Below are positions 18,204 through 27,143 of a stretch of 64,000 nt of DNA, piece after piece; position 1 is the first letter of the stretch; each line of letters starts with the position of its first letter. The notes under the pieces were generated by a model, which searched no databases, was not told where the DNA came from, and saw only the letters and a program-made list of their open reading frames with translations. This stretch comes from an uncultured Cohaesibacter sp. (GTDB taxonomy: Bacteria > Pseudomonadota > Alphaproteobacteria > Rhizobiales > Cohaesibacteraceae), in assembly GCF_963682185.1 (NCBI RefSeq), contig NZ_OY821667.1:4477501-4541500 (forward strand), in the 5' to 3' direction. The position numbers and the translations under genes are program-made.

Positions 18204-18995
18204 ATGACGCGGAAAATGAAATTGAAACTGTTTGATAAATTGCGCAAAGGCTCCGCTGCTTCGGGGCAGCGCGGGCAACTCTCAGCGCGATTCCTTCCAT
18301 GTGGAGACAGCGCCATCGCCGTTGAACTCGCCAGCGAGATCGATGAAAAGGCCAATCAGCAGGTGATCGTTCTGGCCGAGGATCTTTCCAAGCGCCCCAT
18401 CGAGGGGATCGAGGAAGTGATCCCGACCTATCGCTCGCTGTTGGTGCTTTATGATACGGCTGTTATTCGCGGACAGAAGCTTATCGAGGCCCTGCAGGGG
18501 CGGCTCGACAAGCTCGTCGTGTCCGATGCCCAGACGCGCCATTTTTCCATTCCCGTGCTCTATGGCCATGAGGCCGGGCTCGATCTGGAAGCCATGGCCG
18601 AGATGAAAGGGGTAACGCCTGAAGAAATCATCTCGCTGCATTCCAGCGCTGAATATCGGGTTTACATGATCGGCTTTGCTCCGGGCTTTGCCTATCTGGG
18701 TGGTGTACCGGAAATCCTTCATACGCCACGCCTTAAAGAGCCACGCCAGCATATTCAGGCAGGCTCCGTCGGCATCGGGGGCAAGCAGGGCAACATCAAC
18801 TCTGTTGCATGCCCAAGCGGCTGGCGCTTTCTGGGCCGCACACCGCTGAAATTGTTCGATCCGACGCGTGAAGAGCCCTTCCTGCTTCAGGCTGGGGATA
18901 CGGTGACTTTCCGTCCCATCGAGCGCGAAGAGGCTCTGGAGCTGGATGCCGCCGTTGCGCGTGGCGAAACCGGAGTGGAGGCCAGCGTAAAATGA
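18204..18995 (+). CDS. pxpB: 5-oxoprolinase subunit PxpB (KipI-like)
   Basis: A 263-aa carboxyltransferase-domain protein of the KipI/PxpB family. The motifs IGFAPGFAYLGGVP and VGIGGKQGNINSVACPSGW are diagnostic. With PxpA and PxpC it forms the ATP-dependent 5-oxoprolinase. About 30 N-terminal residues (basic, MTRKMKLKLFDKLRKG) precede the conserved domain; the ATG at 18216 is an alternative start. The gene overlaps pxpC by 4 bases (ATGA), so the two are translationally coupled. Confidence 0.93.
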   Translation: MTRKMKLKLFDKLRKGSAASGQRGQLSARFLPCGDSAIAVELASEIDEKANQQVIVLAEDLSKRPIEGIEEVIPTYRSLLVLYDTAVIRGQKLIEALQGRLDKLVVSDAQTRHFSIPVLYGHEAGLDLEAMAEMKGVTPEEIISLHSSAEYRVYMIGFAPGFAYLGGVPEILHTPRLKEPRQHIQAGSVGIGGKQGNINSVACPSGWRFLGRTPLKLFDPTREEPFLLQAGDTVTFRPIEREEALELDAAVARGETGVEASVK

Positions 18996-19942
18996 ACGTC
19001 ATTCAGATCAAGAATTCCGGCCCCATGATGACCGTGCAGGATCTCGGACGTCCGGGCATGCTGCATGCAGGTGTCTCTCGCTGCGGCCCGATGGACACAC
19101 CGTCTTTCCGTCTGGCCAACGCGCTGGTGGGCAACGCAGAAGAGTGCAGCGCCATTGAATTTGCCATGTTCGGCGGCACCTTTGTGGCGTCCGTTCCGGT
19201 CCGGATTGCCGTGACCGGTGGCATGGTGGATGTGAAAATAGATGGCGTGACTGTTTCTCCATGGGAAAGCCACTGGCTGCAGCCGCAATCGCAGTTGACA
19301 ATCGGCGCCATGAAGGGGGCTGTCTGGGGCTATCTCGCCATTTCCGGCGGATTGAATGTGCCAGAAACCCTGGGGTCGCGCTCGACACATATTCGCACCG
19401 GCCTTGGCGGGCTGGATGGCCGCTGCCTGCAGAAAGATGATATCATCGAGCTTGGCCAAGCGTCTTCCGCTCCCTTGATGGTGCAAAGCCATCCGCGCAT
19501 TTTCAATGGCGATGTTATTCGCGTCGTGCCCGGCCCGCAGGCCGACTATTTCGATGATGAAGCCTGGCAGATCTTTCTCGGCCAGCCCTTCACGATCTCA
19601 GCCAAGCGCGACCGCATGGCGCAGTCACTCGAAGGCCCTCAACTGAAGGCTGCCCGTGGCCATGACATCGTTTCCGATGGCACGGTCTTTGGCTCCATGC
19701 AAGTGCCCGGCTCAGGCCAGCCACTGGTGCTGATGGCTGAGCGCCAGACAACCGGCGGCTATCCCAAAATCGCCACGGTCGCCACTGTTGATCTACCCAA
19801 ATTCGCCCAGACGCCCACCGGCGCGTCTGTCCGTTTTGTTTCCATTTCAGCAGAAGAAGCCGAAGATCTGCTGATCGCCGATCGGCAAGCGATCAAGGCC
19901 AGTCTGGCTGCGCTTGTCAAAAAACCTGACCCCGCAGGATGA
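18992..19942 (+). CDS. pxpC: 5-oxoprolinase subunit PxpC (KipA-like)
   Basis: This 316-aa biotin-dependent-carboxylase-like domain protein is the third 5-oxoprolinase subunit. Typical motifs are the N-terminal MTVQDLGRPGMLHAGV, the middle GAVWGYLAISGG and the C-terminal GSMQVPGSGQPLVLMAERQT and GGYPKIATV. It follows pxpB with an ATGA overlap. Downstream, after 126 bp, comes a D-2-hydroxyacid dehydrogenase on the same strand, so the operon may continue. Confidence 0.94.
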   Translation: MNVIQIKNSGPMMTVQDLGRPGMLHAGVSRCGPMDTPSFRLANALVGNAEECSAIEFAMFGGTFVASVPVRIAVTGGMVDVKIDGVTVSPWESHWLQPQSQLTIGAMKGAVWGYLAISGGLNVPETLGSRSTHIRTGLGGLDGRCLQKDDIIELGQASSAPLMVQSHPRIFNGDVIRVVPGPQADYFDDEAWQIFLGQPFTISAKRDRMAQSLEGPQLKAARGHDIVSDGTVFGSMQVPGSGQPLVLMAERQTTGGYPKIATVATVDLPKFAQTPTGASVRFVSISAEEAEDLLIADRQAIKASLAALVKKPDPAG

Positions 19943-20068
19943 AGCTGTCTCTGGCCCTTGTCGCTTGTGGGGAGCGGCAGGGGCCGGAGCCTTCATCCAT
20001 TCCGTCATCCGCATTTGAAGAAACCAGCAAACAAGATCAAATGCGCCTTATGGAAAGAAAAAGAAGAA

Positions 20069-21007
20069 ATGAAGTGCCTGATCATTCAGCCGATCCATGA
20101 GATTGGCCATACCATGCTGCGCGACGCCGGCATTGAACCCGTAATGTGCCCATCTCCAGATATGGAGACGGTGATCAAGATGATCCCCGGTTGTGATGCC
20201 GTCATTACCCGCGACGCTGGCTTTTCCGCAGAAGCTGCGGCTGCCAGCGACAAACTCAAGGTCATCATCGTGCATGGGGCCGGTCATGATGCGGTCAATA
20301 AGGAAGCCGCAAGCGAAAAGGGTATCCTTGTTTGCAATACGCCGGGGCAGAATTCCCGCTCTGTATCCGAACTGGCTGTTGGCCTGATCCTCTCATGCCT
20401 GCGCCATATTCCTGAGGCCAACCGTGCTGAACGGGCCGGAGAAAAAGGCATTCGTGAACGTGAAACCTACACCGAGCTGACAGGCAAGACAGCTCTGATC
20501 GTCGGGTGGGGCACCATCGGACGCGGCCTTGGCCATATGCTCAAGTCCGCCTTTGACATGACCATTCTGGTCTATTCTCCGCGCGCTCCACAAGTGGATG
20601 GCTTCGAACGCGTCAGCAGTCTGGAAGAAGGGCTTGCCAAAGCCGATGTCATCTCGCTGCATACGCCCATGCGGCCCGAGACTGCCAACATGATCTGCAA
20701 GGCCTCTCTGGCCAAAACGAAGCCGGGAGCTGTGCTGATCAACACCGCCCGCGCCGGACTGGTCAATGAATCCGATCTCGCCGAAGCGATCCTGTCCGGT
20801 CAGATTTCTGCTGCCGCGCTGGATGTCTATTCCCATGATGCGCCGACAGGGCCATTGGCTGAAACCGGTCATGTGATCTTCACCCCGCATTTGGGGGGAA
20901 CGACCACCGAAGCCATGAAGCGCATGGCCATTGGGTCGGTTGGTCATCTGCTCAAGGCTCTGTCAGGTGAACGCCCCGAAACAGCGGTGAACGAGCCAAA
21001 GATCTAA
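20069..21007 (+). CDS. D-isomer-specific 2-hydroxyacid dehydrogenase
   Basis: An NAD-dependent dehydrogenase of the phosphoglycerate/D-lactate dehydrogenase family, about 312 aa. The cofactor motif is VGWGTIGRGLGHML. Catalytic Arg (INTARAGLV), Glu region (ALDVYSHDAP) and His (FTPHLGG) are all visible. I start at the ATG at 20069 (MKCLIIQPI), behind a purine-rich AAGAAGAA stretch; the open frame extends upstream to 19958 with no family resemblance. It probably interconverts a 2-oxo acid, such as one made by the neighbouring aminotransferase, with its D-hydroxy acid. Confidence 0.9.
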   Translation: MKCLIIQPIHEIGHTMLRDAGIEPVMCPSPDMETVIKMIPGCDAVITRDAGFSAEAAAASDKLKVIIVHGAGHDAVNKEAASEKGILVCNTPGQNSRSVSELAVGLILSCLRHIPEANRAERAGEKGIRERETYTELTGKTALIVGWGTIGRGLGHMLKSAFDMTILVYSPRAPQVDGFERVSSLEEGLAKADVISLHTPMRPETANMICKASLAKTKPGAVLINTARAGLVNESDLAEAILSGQISAAALDVYSHDAPTGPLAETGHVIFTPHLGGTTTEAMKRMAIGSVGHLLKALSGERPETAVNEPKI

Positions 21008-21072
21008 AAATTTCGCATAAAATACCTTTCAAAAGAAAAGCCTCCCACAAGAGAGGCCAGAAGAGAATTCCT

Positions 21073-22308
21073 ATGAACGACGTCATTCGAGAAACCGTGA
21101 ACCGCTTGCTGGACAGGATCAACGCCCTTTCCGATCCCGGTCCGGGCTATACGCGCCCTTCCTATAGTGAACTGGAAAGCAAGGCTCACGATATCGTGGC
21201 GGAAGAAGCCGAAGCCTTGGGAATGACGGTAACGCGCGACGCCGGGCTCAATATGTTCGCCCGGTTGCCGGGCATAGATCGCAATGCCCCGCCGCTGCAT
21301 ATCGGCTCTCATCTAGATACTGTGCCCATGGGCGGCGCCTATGATGGACAGGCAGGCGTTGCTGGCGCCATGGCGCTGGTCGCCGCCTTTGTGAAGTCTG
21401 GTCAGAAGCCCAAGGCCGACATTGTGGTGACGGTTACCCGCGCCGAAGAAAGCGTGTGGTTTCCGGTTTCCTTCATTGGCTCGCGTGGCCTTTTGGGGCG
21501 GCTTGACCCTCAGGATCTTGAGGCCAAGCGGGCAGACACCGGCCAGACCCTGGCCCAGCATATGCGAGAGCTTGGTGGCGATCCGGACAAGGTGCTTGAT
21601 GGAGCAGGTCTTGAGCCCGCGCGCTTTGTGGAATTCCATATCGAACAAGGCCCGGTTCTGGATGATGCCAAGGAACCCTTTGGCATTGTCACGGCCATTC
21701 GCGGCGGTTTGCGCTATCGCAATGCCGTGATCGAGGGCACATGGGCCCATTCGGGCGGTGCCCCTCGCGAAGCGCGGGCCGATGTGGTCTTTGCGCTGTC
21801 CGAACTTGTTATGCGGCTCGATGAGCTGTGGGGCAAGATGTTAGATGAGGGTAAGGACATCGCGGTGACCGTTGGTCGGATTGATGCTGCAACTCCGGAA
21901 CATGCCTTTGCCAAGGTGCCCGGTCGGTTGGAATTCTGCATCGATCTGCGCAGCGTCGATGATGCCGCACTCGATCAGATGGACGCCTTGCTCAAGGAAG
22001 AAATCGCCAAGATTGAAGCCAAGCGTGGCGTGACCTTCAAGCTTGGCCCGCAATCACGCAGCACACCGACCCCTTTGTCTACTCAGTTGGGCGACGAGGT
22101 GGAAAAGGCCGCCAAGGCACTTGGCATTGCGCCGCGGCGCATGATGTCCGGTGGCGGCCATGATGCAGCTGCCTTCGCATTGGTCGGTTGGGAATCTTTG
22201 ATGGTGTTCATCCGTAACTGGAACGGCAGCCACAATCCCGATGAAGCCATGGACCCCGAAGATCTGATTACCGCAGTAAGCGTGCTCCACAAGGCATGGA
22301 GCGAGTGA
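21073..22308 (+). CDS. M20-family amidohydrolase (N-carbamoyl-L-amino acid hydrolase / allantoate amidohydrolase-like)
   Basis: A 411-aa dinuclear-metal hydrolase. Metal and active-site motifs are SHLDTVPMGGAYDGQAGV (about 77-95), the acidic pair in TRAEES, FHIEQGPVLDD, the lid-domain GTWAHSGGAP and the C-terminal SGGGHDAAAF. These match the hydantoinase/carbamoylase branch, which cleaves carbamoyl or ureido groups. Deviations from the usual EEEGSRF and NHAGTTPM motifs suggest a different substrate. Its stop overlaps the next gene's start by one base, implying a shared pathway with the creatinase-like protein. Confidence 0.88.
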   Translation: MNDVIRETVNRLLDRINALSDPGPGYTRPSYSELESKAHDIVAEEAEALGMTVTRDAGLNMFARLPGIDRNAPPLHIGSHLDTVPMGGAYDGQAGVAGAMALVAAFVKSGQKPKADIVVTVTRAEESVWFPVSFIGSRGLLGRLDPQDLEAKRADTGQTLAQHMRELGGDPDKVLDGAGLEPARFVEFHIEQGPVLDDAKEPFGIVTAIRGGLRYRNAVIEGTWAHSGGAPREARADVVFALSELVMRLDELWGKMLDEGKDIAVTVGRIDAATPEHAFAKVPGRLEFCIDLRSVDDAALDQMDALLKEEIAKIEAKRGVTFKLGPQSRSTPTPLSTQLGDEVEKAAKALGIAPRRMMSGGGHDAAAFALVGWESLMVFIRNWNGSHNPDEAMDPEDLITAVSVLHKAWSE

Positions 22309-23615
22309 TGAAGATCGGGAGCTGGCAAGAGTTGGCTCCCCGTAGATTTGGATCATTGTGGAACTGCAATCCTCGATGTCTCGAGGCAGATAATAAGACC
22401 TTGTTACGCCAGATGGACGCTCACAAGAGACTAGAAAGCAAGATTTTGACAGACCAATTCAAAATGGTGCGCGGACGTGAAGCCGCTTTTTCCGAAGCAG
22501 AATTTGCACAAAGACAAGCGCGCGCGCAGGCGGCGGTTGAGGCTGCCGGTCATGAGGTGCTTCTGGTCACCAGTCCTGAAAATATCTACTGGCTGACGGG
22601 GCGCCAGACGGCAGGCTACTTTGCCTTTCAAACGCTACTCCTTCCAGCCAGAGATGCCCCCACATTGCTGGTGCGCCAGTTGGAATTGAGTGGGTCTATT
22701 GCCAATTGCTGGCTGGAAGACATCGTGGCCTATCAGGATGGCGAAGACCCGATTGCCTTGCTCGGAAGCATCCTTTCCAAACGGCACTTTGCAAAGGTGG
22801 CCATGGAGATGGATGGCTGGTTTGTCTCTCCCAAAATGGCAAGCCAGATCAAAGCATCTTTGCCAACGGGGAAATTGTCCGACGGCTCCGGCCTTATCGC
22901 GCCTTTGCGCATGATCAAGTCTCCGGCTGAACTGGACGCAATCCGTCATGCTGCACGATATGCCGAGGCGGGTCTTGCGGCCGGTATCGACGCTTGTGCT
23001 GCGGGCGCTGACGAGAATGCCGTTGCAGCTGCCATGTTGGCCGAAGCCGTGCGGCAAGGTTCGGAGACCATGGCCATGGAGCCTCTGGTTTCCTCCGGCC
23101 CACGCAGCGGTTTGCCCCATATGACATGGCGCAGGCGGACTCTGGAAGCGGGCGACCCACTTTTCCTTGAGCTGGCCGCCAGCCATCTGCGCTATCATTC
23201 CGCGCTGATGCGCACCGTCTGGATCGGGCAGCCCAGCCAAGAAGGTCAGCGCATGATGGATTGCGCTCTTCTGGCGCTCGAGCGTGCCCTAGAGGCCATC
23301 AAACCCGGTGTGCCGTGCGCCGAGCCACATTTGGCCGCCCAAAAGGTCATTGATGATCATGGATACACGGCTGCCTTCCGCAAACGCATCGGCTATTCCA
23401 TGGGCGTTGCCTTCGCGCCGGATTGGGGCGAGGGGGGTATTCTAAGTCTCTTCACGGGCATCGAACAGGAAATCCAGCCCGGTATGGTCTTCCATCTGCC
23501 TGCCACCTTGCGCTCCTATGGCGAATGGACAGTGGGGGCCTCTGAAACCGTGATCGTAACGCAAAGCGGCATCGACATCCTGTCGAACCTGCCGCGACAG
23601 ATCTGCATCAAGTGA
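22308..23615 (+). CDS. Creatinase/ectoine-hydrolase-like pita-bread (M24 fold) hydrolase
   Basis: About 435 aa with the creatinase N-terminal domain (AQAAVEAAGHEVLLVTSPENIYWLTG) and an M24-fold catalytic domain. The usual metal ligands are largely replaced (LFLELAA, YHSALMRT, IGYSMGVAFAPDWGE), a pattern known from creatinase and ectoine hydrolase DoeA, metal-free C-N hydrolases. The candidate catalytic His is in LPHMTWRRR. The start overlaps the preceding stop; the first about 50 residues look unconserved, so a later start (ATG at 22464) is possible. It likely hydrolyses a C-N bond in a cyclic or amidine-type compound. No ectoine deacetylase (doeB) is adjacent. Confidence 0.82.
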   Translation: MKIGSWQELAPRRFGSLWNCNPRCLEADNKTLLRQMDAHKRLESKILTDQFKMVRGREAAFSEAEFAQRQARAQAAVEAAGHEVLLVTSPENIYWLTGRQTAGYFAFQTLLLPARDAPTLLVRQLELSGSIANCWLEDIVAYQDGEDPIALLGSILSKRHFAKVAMEMDGWFVSPKMASQIKASLPTGKLSDGSGLIAPLRMIKSPAELDAIRHAARYAEAGLAAGIDACAAGADENAVAAAMLAEAVRQGSETMAMEPLVSSGPRSGLPHMTWRRRTLEAGDPLFLELAASHLRYHSALMRTVWIGQPSQEGQRMMDCALLALERALEAIKPGVPCAEPHLAAQKVIDDHGYTAAFRKRIGYSMGVAFAPDWGEGGILSLFTGIEQEIQPGMVFHLPATLRSYGEWTVGASETVIVTQSGIDILSNLPRQICIK

Positions 23616-23689
23616 TGGAATGATGAAGTGATGAATGTGAGGATGCGCGGGCGCTACCCGCGTGTCAGAAGCAATGGCGAGAGCGTGTC

Positions 23690-24331
23690 TCAGACCCGAG
23701 ACAGCCAGTCCAGAAAACGGATGCGCACATTGTCGAAATGATGCTCCATGGCAGCCCGAGCCTCATCCGGAGCGCCCGCCTCGATGCCGGCAATGACAGC
23801 CAGATGATCCTGCGCCTGCGCGGCAAACTGATCATGCACCCGCGTGATGGTGCAGCGCCGGGCCGTAACGCGTAGTTTCTGGATCATGCCGCTGAGCATG
23901 GGCAGATCCGCTGCGTCAATCACCGCATTGTGGAAGTCATCATCCAGCTCCCAGAAATCATCAAAAGCCATGTTGGTGTCCGGATCGAGGCAATGCGCCA
24001 TAACGTCACGAGACGCTTTGAGAGCACCGGTCATGCCGTTTTCTGCGGCACGGGCCGCGGCGGCTCCTTCCAGAATGCGGCGCACCTGTACGATCTCGAG
24101 CAACTGCTCCACCGAAACGCGACGCACCAGCAGGGCACCATTATCCAGCCTATAGACAACGCCTTCTTTCTCGATACGGGAAATGGCCGAGCGGAGTGGC
24201 GTTCTGGAAATACCAAGCTCTGCGGCAAGCCCGCGCTCGGTCAACACCTCTTCAGGCTGATATTGTTGGGACAATATCTTCTGCTTGATCGCGTTATAGG
24301 CCTGTTGTGCCAGCGTTTCTTTTTCACTCAT
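23690..24331 (-). CDS. GntR family regulator, FCD subfamily (first of two)
   Basis: A 213-aa protein with an N-terminal winged helix (LTERGLAAELGISRTPLRSAISRIEKEG) and an all-helical FCD effector domain with metal-site histidines (DDDFHNAVIDAA, MEHHFDNVR). FCD proteins sense organic or amino acids. It faces convergently the hydrolase genes to its left and is followed upstream by a second, separate FCD regulator. Its target is probably this catabolic cluster or the TRAP transporter. Confidence 0.9.
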   Translation of the reverse strand: MSEKETLAQQAYNAIKQKILSQQYQPEEVLTERGLAAELGISRTPLRSAISRIEKEGVVYRLDNGALLVRRVSVEQLLEIVQVRRILEGAAAARAAENGMTGALKASRDVMAHCLDPDTNMAFDDFWELDDDFHNAVIDAADLPMLSGMIQKLRVTARRCTITRVHDQFAAQAQDHLAVIAGIEAGAPDEARAAMEHHFDNVRIRFLDWLSRV

Positions 24332-24399
24332 ACCCGTGTCCGATGGTTTTGATGTCCTCGCTTTGAGGTGAGATGATCCGACGTCGCTCCATGCTGCGT

Positions 24400-25047
24400 T
24401 CAGGCTTCCGGCGCGGCGGCGCTAAAGCCTGCCAGTCGTTCCAGAATAGCCTGTTTGGCATTGTCTATATGTTGCGCCATGCGCGCCTTGACTTGTTCTT
24501 CGTCGCCGTCTTCAAGCGCCTTCAGGATGGTTAGATGCTCCTGATTGCCCTTCAGGAACCGGCCCCGCACTCGCGTATGATCGAACATGCAGGTACGCAG
24601 ACGCAAGTCATTGACCGTGCTGATCAAGGTCTGGTTATGTGTGGCTCTGGTGAGCATGCCGTGGAAATCTTCATCCACCTGCCAATGCTCTTCGCCTTCG
24701 CCGGGGCCTGCCTGCAAAAGCGCCTCAATGCGTGTTTGCATGGCTTCCAGCTTTGACTTGGGCAAATTGAGCGCCATGCGCGCGGAATAGACTTCCAACT
24801 CGCTGCGCAGGAAAAAAATCTCTTCCACTTCGGCGGGGGACAGAAGCCGCACGCGCAAGAAGCGACCGCTCTTTTTGGCCAACCCTTCGGCCTGAATGCG
24901 GTTGATGGCTTCTCTCACGGGGGTGCGAGACATATCCAGCTGTTCACCCAGCTTGGCTTCCTGCAGTGCATCTCCGACCTTTAGCTCGCCTGAGAATATC
25001 ATCTCGATAATTTGCGTGTATGCACGCTTTGCCAGCAGTTCGGTCAT
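24400..25047 (-). CDS. GntR family regulator, FCD subfamily (second of two)
   Basis: About 215 aa, starting at ATG 25047 (MTELLAKRAYTQ). The winged helix has LGEQLDMSRTPVREAINRIQAEGL, followed by an FCD domain with DEDFHGML and MAQHIDNAK. A longer frame to 25155 runs back through the TRAP operon terminator and is not used. Two FCD regulators side by side, with different recognition helices, suggest dual control of the neighbouring amide/5-oxoproline genes and the TRAP transporter. Confidence 0.9.
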   Translation of the reverse strand: MTELLAKRAYTQIIEMIFSGELKVGDALQEAKLGEQLDMSRTPVREAINRIQAEGLAKKSGRFLRVRLLSPAEVEEIFFLRSELEVYSARMALNLPKSKLEAMQTRIEALLQAGPGEGEEHWQVDEDFHGMLTRATHNQTLISTVNDLRLRTCMFDHTRVRGRFLKGNQEHLTILKALEDGDEEQVKARMAQHIDNAKQAILERLAGFSAAAPEA

Positions 25048-25123
25048 GGAGATCTGACGGTGCCTTCTCTGGTGGTTCAAGTCTGTCCGTTGGCTTCCAA
25101 GGATGCCGCGAACGGGTGTTAAA

Positions 25124-25165
25124 CGAAAAACGGTTAGCGAAGAGAGATACCCCACGCTAACCGTT
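25124..25165 (-). terminator. Terminator of the TRAP operon
   Basis: An 11-bp perfect stem (AACGGTTAGCG at 25129-25139 with CGCTAACCGTT at 25155-25165), followed on the minus strand by TTTTTCG. It lies 16 bp beyond the stop of the large permease gene and insulates the GntR gene. Confidence 0.9.
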
Positions 25166-25180
25166 CAGAATTGCAGACTC

Positions 25181-26485
25181 TTAGTTGCTAGCCGAAAGGC
25201 TGTTTGGCAACCAGGTTACGATTCCGGGGAATACTGCAATCGTGAGCACAAACGCTGCCATAATCAAGAAGAAAGGCATCGCTGCGCGCGCGATGGTGCC
25301 GATCTTGTCGCCTGTCAGGCGTTGGATCACAATAAGGTTGAAGCCAACCGGTGGTGTGATCTGAGCCATTTCCACAACTAAAACAAGGAACACCCCGTAC
25401 CAGACCTTGTCATATCCAGCAGCCAGAACCAGCGGCAGGGTGATCGGCAAGGTCATCACGATCGCGGACATGCCTTCCATGATGCAGCCGAGAATCGCAT
25501 AGAACAACAGCAGCACCAAAATCAGCACAAGCGGGGACAGGTGCAGCGACTGGATATAGCCTGCGATGAAGGACGGTAGCCCCAGATAGCCCAGCGATAC
25601 CGACAGGAACATGGCCCCGACAATGATAAAGCCGATCATCGAAACGGTCTGGGCGGCATGATAGACAGCCTCGGCCAGATTCTTCATGTTGATGGAGCGT
25701 TGGAAAAGGCCGATCAGAATGGAGCCAGCCACGCCAACGCCAGCAGCTTCTGTGGGGGACGCGATCCCACCATACATAGAGCCGATAACGGAAATGATGA
25801 GCAGCAATACCGGGCCAAGGCCCATCAGAGCTTCGCACTTTTCCTTCCAGCTCGTGGAAGGAGTGGCCTCACCAACCATGGCCGGGTTGAGCGTTGAGCG
25901 AATGGCCAGATAGCCCATATAGGTCGCTGCCAGACAGCCACCCGGAATGATGCCTGCCATGAATAGCTTGAGGATCGATTCCTCGGCCAACACGCCATAG
26001 ATGATCATGATCACGGATGGGGGGATGAGGAAACCGAGCGTACCAGCTCCGGCAAGGCTGCCGATCACCATTTGGCGATCATAGCCACGTCCGATCAATT
26101 CTGTTGCCGTGATGCGGCCCACCGTGGCGGTTGTCGCGGCAGAAGAGCCGGAAACGGCGGCAAACAAGGTGCAAGCCAGAACTGTAATATGGCTCATTCG
26201 GCCCGGCAGACGACGGGTCCATGGCGCCAAGCCGCTGAACAGGGCTTCGGAAAGGCGGGTCCGGAACAGGATTTCGGCCATGAGAATGAACAGAGGCAAA
26301 GCCAGCATTTCCATGCTGACGGCCGAGTTCCAGATCTGTTGGGCCAACAGTTTTGTGATTGGGAAGCTTGATTTGAAAATCGACATCGTCAGGATGCCCG
26401 TGCCGATCAGGCCGAGGCCAACCCAGACACCGGCGCCCAGCAACAGGGCAAGCAGGCCGACAAGAGTGAGAGTTAGTTTACCCAT
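25181..26485 (-). CDS. TRAP transporter large permease (DctM family)
   Basis: A 434-aa polytopic membrane protein with about 12 hydrophobic segments. It has the DctM hallmarks AVSGSSAATTATVGRIT, LAGAGTLGFLIPPSVIMIIYG and the C-terminal TPPVGFNLIVIQ region. It catalyses sodium-driven uptake of the ligand supplied by the DctP protein. Its start overlaps the stop of the small permease gene (TAATG), giving the normal P-Q-M gene order. Confidence 0.95.
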   Translation of the reverse strand: MGKLTLTLVGLLALLLGAGVWVGLGLIGTGILTMSIFKSSFPITKLLAQQIWNSAVSMEMLALPLFILMAEILFRTRLSEALFSGLAPWTRRLPGRMSHITVLACTLFAAVSGSSAATTATVGRITATELIGRGYDRQMVIGSLAGAGTLGFLIPPSVIMIIYGVLAEESILKLFMAGIIPGGCLAATYMGYLAIRSTLNPAMVGEATPSTSWKEKCEALMGLGPVLLLIISVIGSMYGGIASPTEAAGVGVAGSILIGLFQRSINMKNLAEAVYHAAQTVSMIGFIIVGAMFLSVSLGYLGLPSFIAGYIQSLHLSPLVLILVLLLFYAILGCIMEGMSAIVMTLPITLPLVLAAGYDKVWYGVFLVLVVEMAQITPPVGFNLIVIQRLTGDKIGTIARAAMPFFLIMAAFVLTIAVFPGIVTWLPNSLSASN

Positions 26486-27027
26486 TACAGCTGGTCCTCG
26501 ATATCTGCATCGTTATGTAGGGTTTCGCCGCTCACTGTGCGGAGCACCTGCGCGAACATCTGAAGTGTGAAAATCAGGGCGCCAACAACCATGAGGCCTT
26601 GAGGAATCCACAAAGGAGTTCGAACGACAGAAGAGGAGGTCGAGCCTCTCTTGAGCGAGAGCATGGCCATATCGCTGACGGCATAGAGAATAACCAAAGC
26701 TATGGCCAGCCCGATCAGACAGGCAACGGCATCGAGAACTTGCTGACCCTTGGGGGGAAGATAATCATGAAGGGCGGTAACGCGGACATGGCCGCCAGCT
26801 TTCAGGGTTGCACCTGCTGAGAGAAAGATGCAGGCGCCCATCATATAGGCCGCAAAATCCCAGCTAAAGGGGAGACTGGTGCCAAGAAAGTTACGCGCGG
26901 TGATTTCTGCGGCGATGAGTGCAAAAATGGCAACCAGACAAACGCCACCAACAATGCAGGAGTAACTGCTAATTTGATCGATCGGGTTTGTGATTGCCGA
27001 AAATTTCCGATCCTCGGACACTGGCAT
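26485..27027 (-). CDS. TRAP transporter small permease (DctQ family)
   Basis: About 180 aa with four predicted membrane helices, including CIVGGVCLVAIFALIAAEI and the DctQ-typical PFSWDFAAYMMGACIFLSAG. I start at ATG 27027 (MPVSEDRK); the frame extends 17 codons further with no support. It partners the large permease and lies about 117 bp downstream of the binding protein, with a terminator-like hairpin between them. Confidence 0.88.
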   Translation of the reverse strand: MPVSEDRKFSAITNPIDQISSYSCIVGGVCLVAIFALIAAEITARNFLGTSLPFSWDFAAYMMGACIFLSAGATLKAGGHVRVTALHDYLPPKGQQVLDAVACLIGLAIALVILYAVSDMAMLSLKRGSTSSSVVRTPLWIPQGLMVVGALIFTLQMFAQVLRTVSGETLHNDADIEDQL

Positions 27028-27103
27028 GGTATGTACCTGCAAACGGCATTCGCCAGAATGACCAATAGTTTGAACCAAGGTCTCGTGACTGGCAAGAAAA
27101 GTG

Positions 27104-27137
27104 AAAAGGCCGCCCGAACACTGGGGGTGGGCGGCCC
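27104..27137 (-). terminator. Attenuating terminator between dctP- and dctQ-type genes
   Basis: GGCCGCCC (27108-27115) pairs with GGGCGGCC (27129-27136), and on the minus strand the hairpin is followed by TTTTTCACTTTT. It sits inside the TRAP operon, just after the binding-protein gene, and would make the binding protein more abundant than the permeases. Confidence 0.82.
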
Positions 27138-27143
27138 GTTTGA

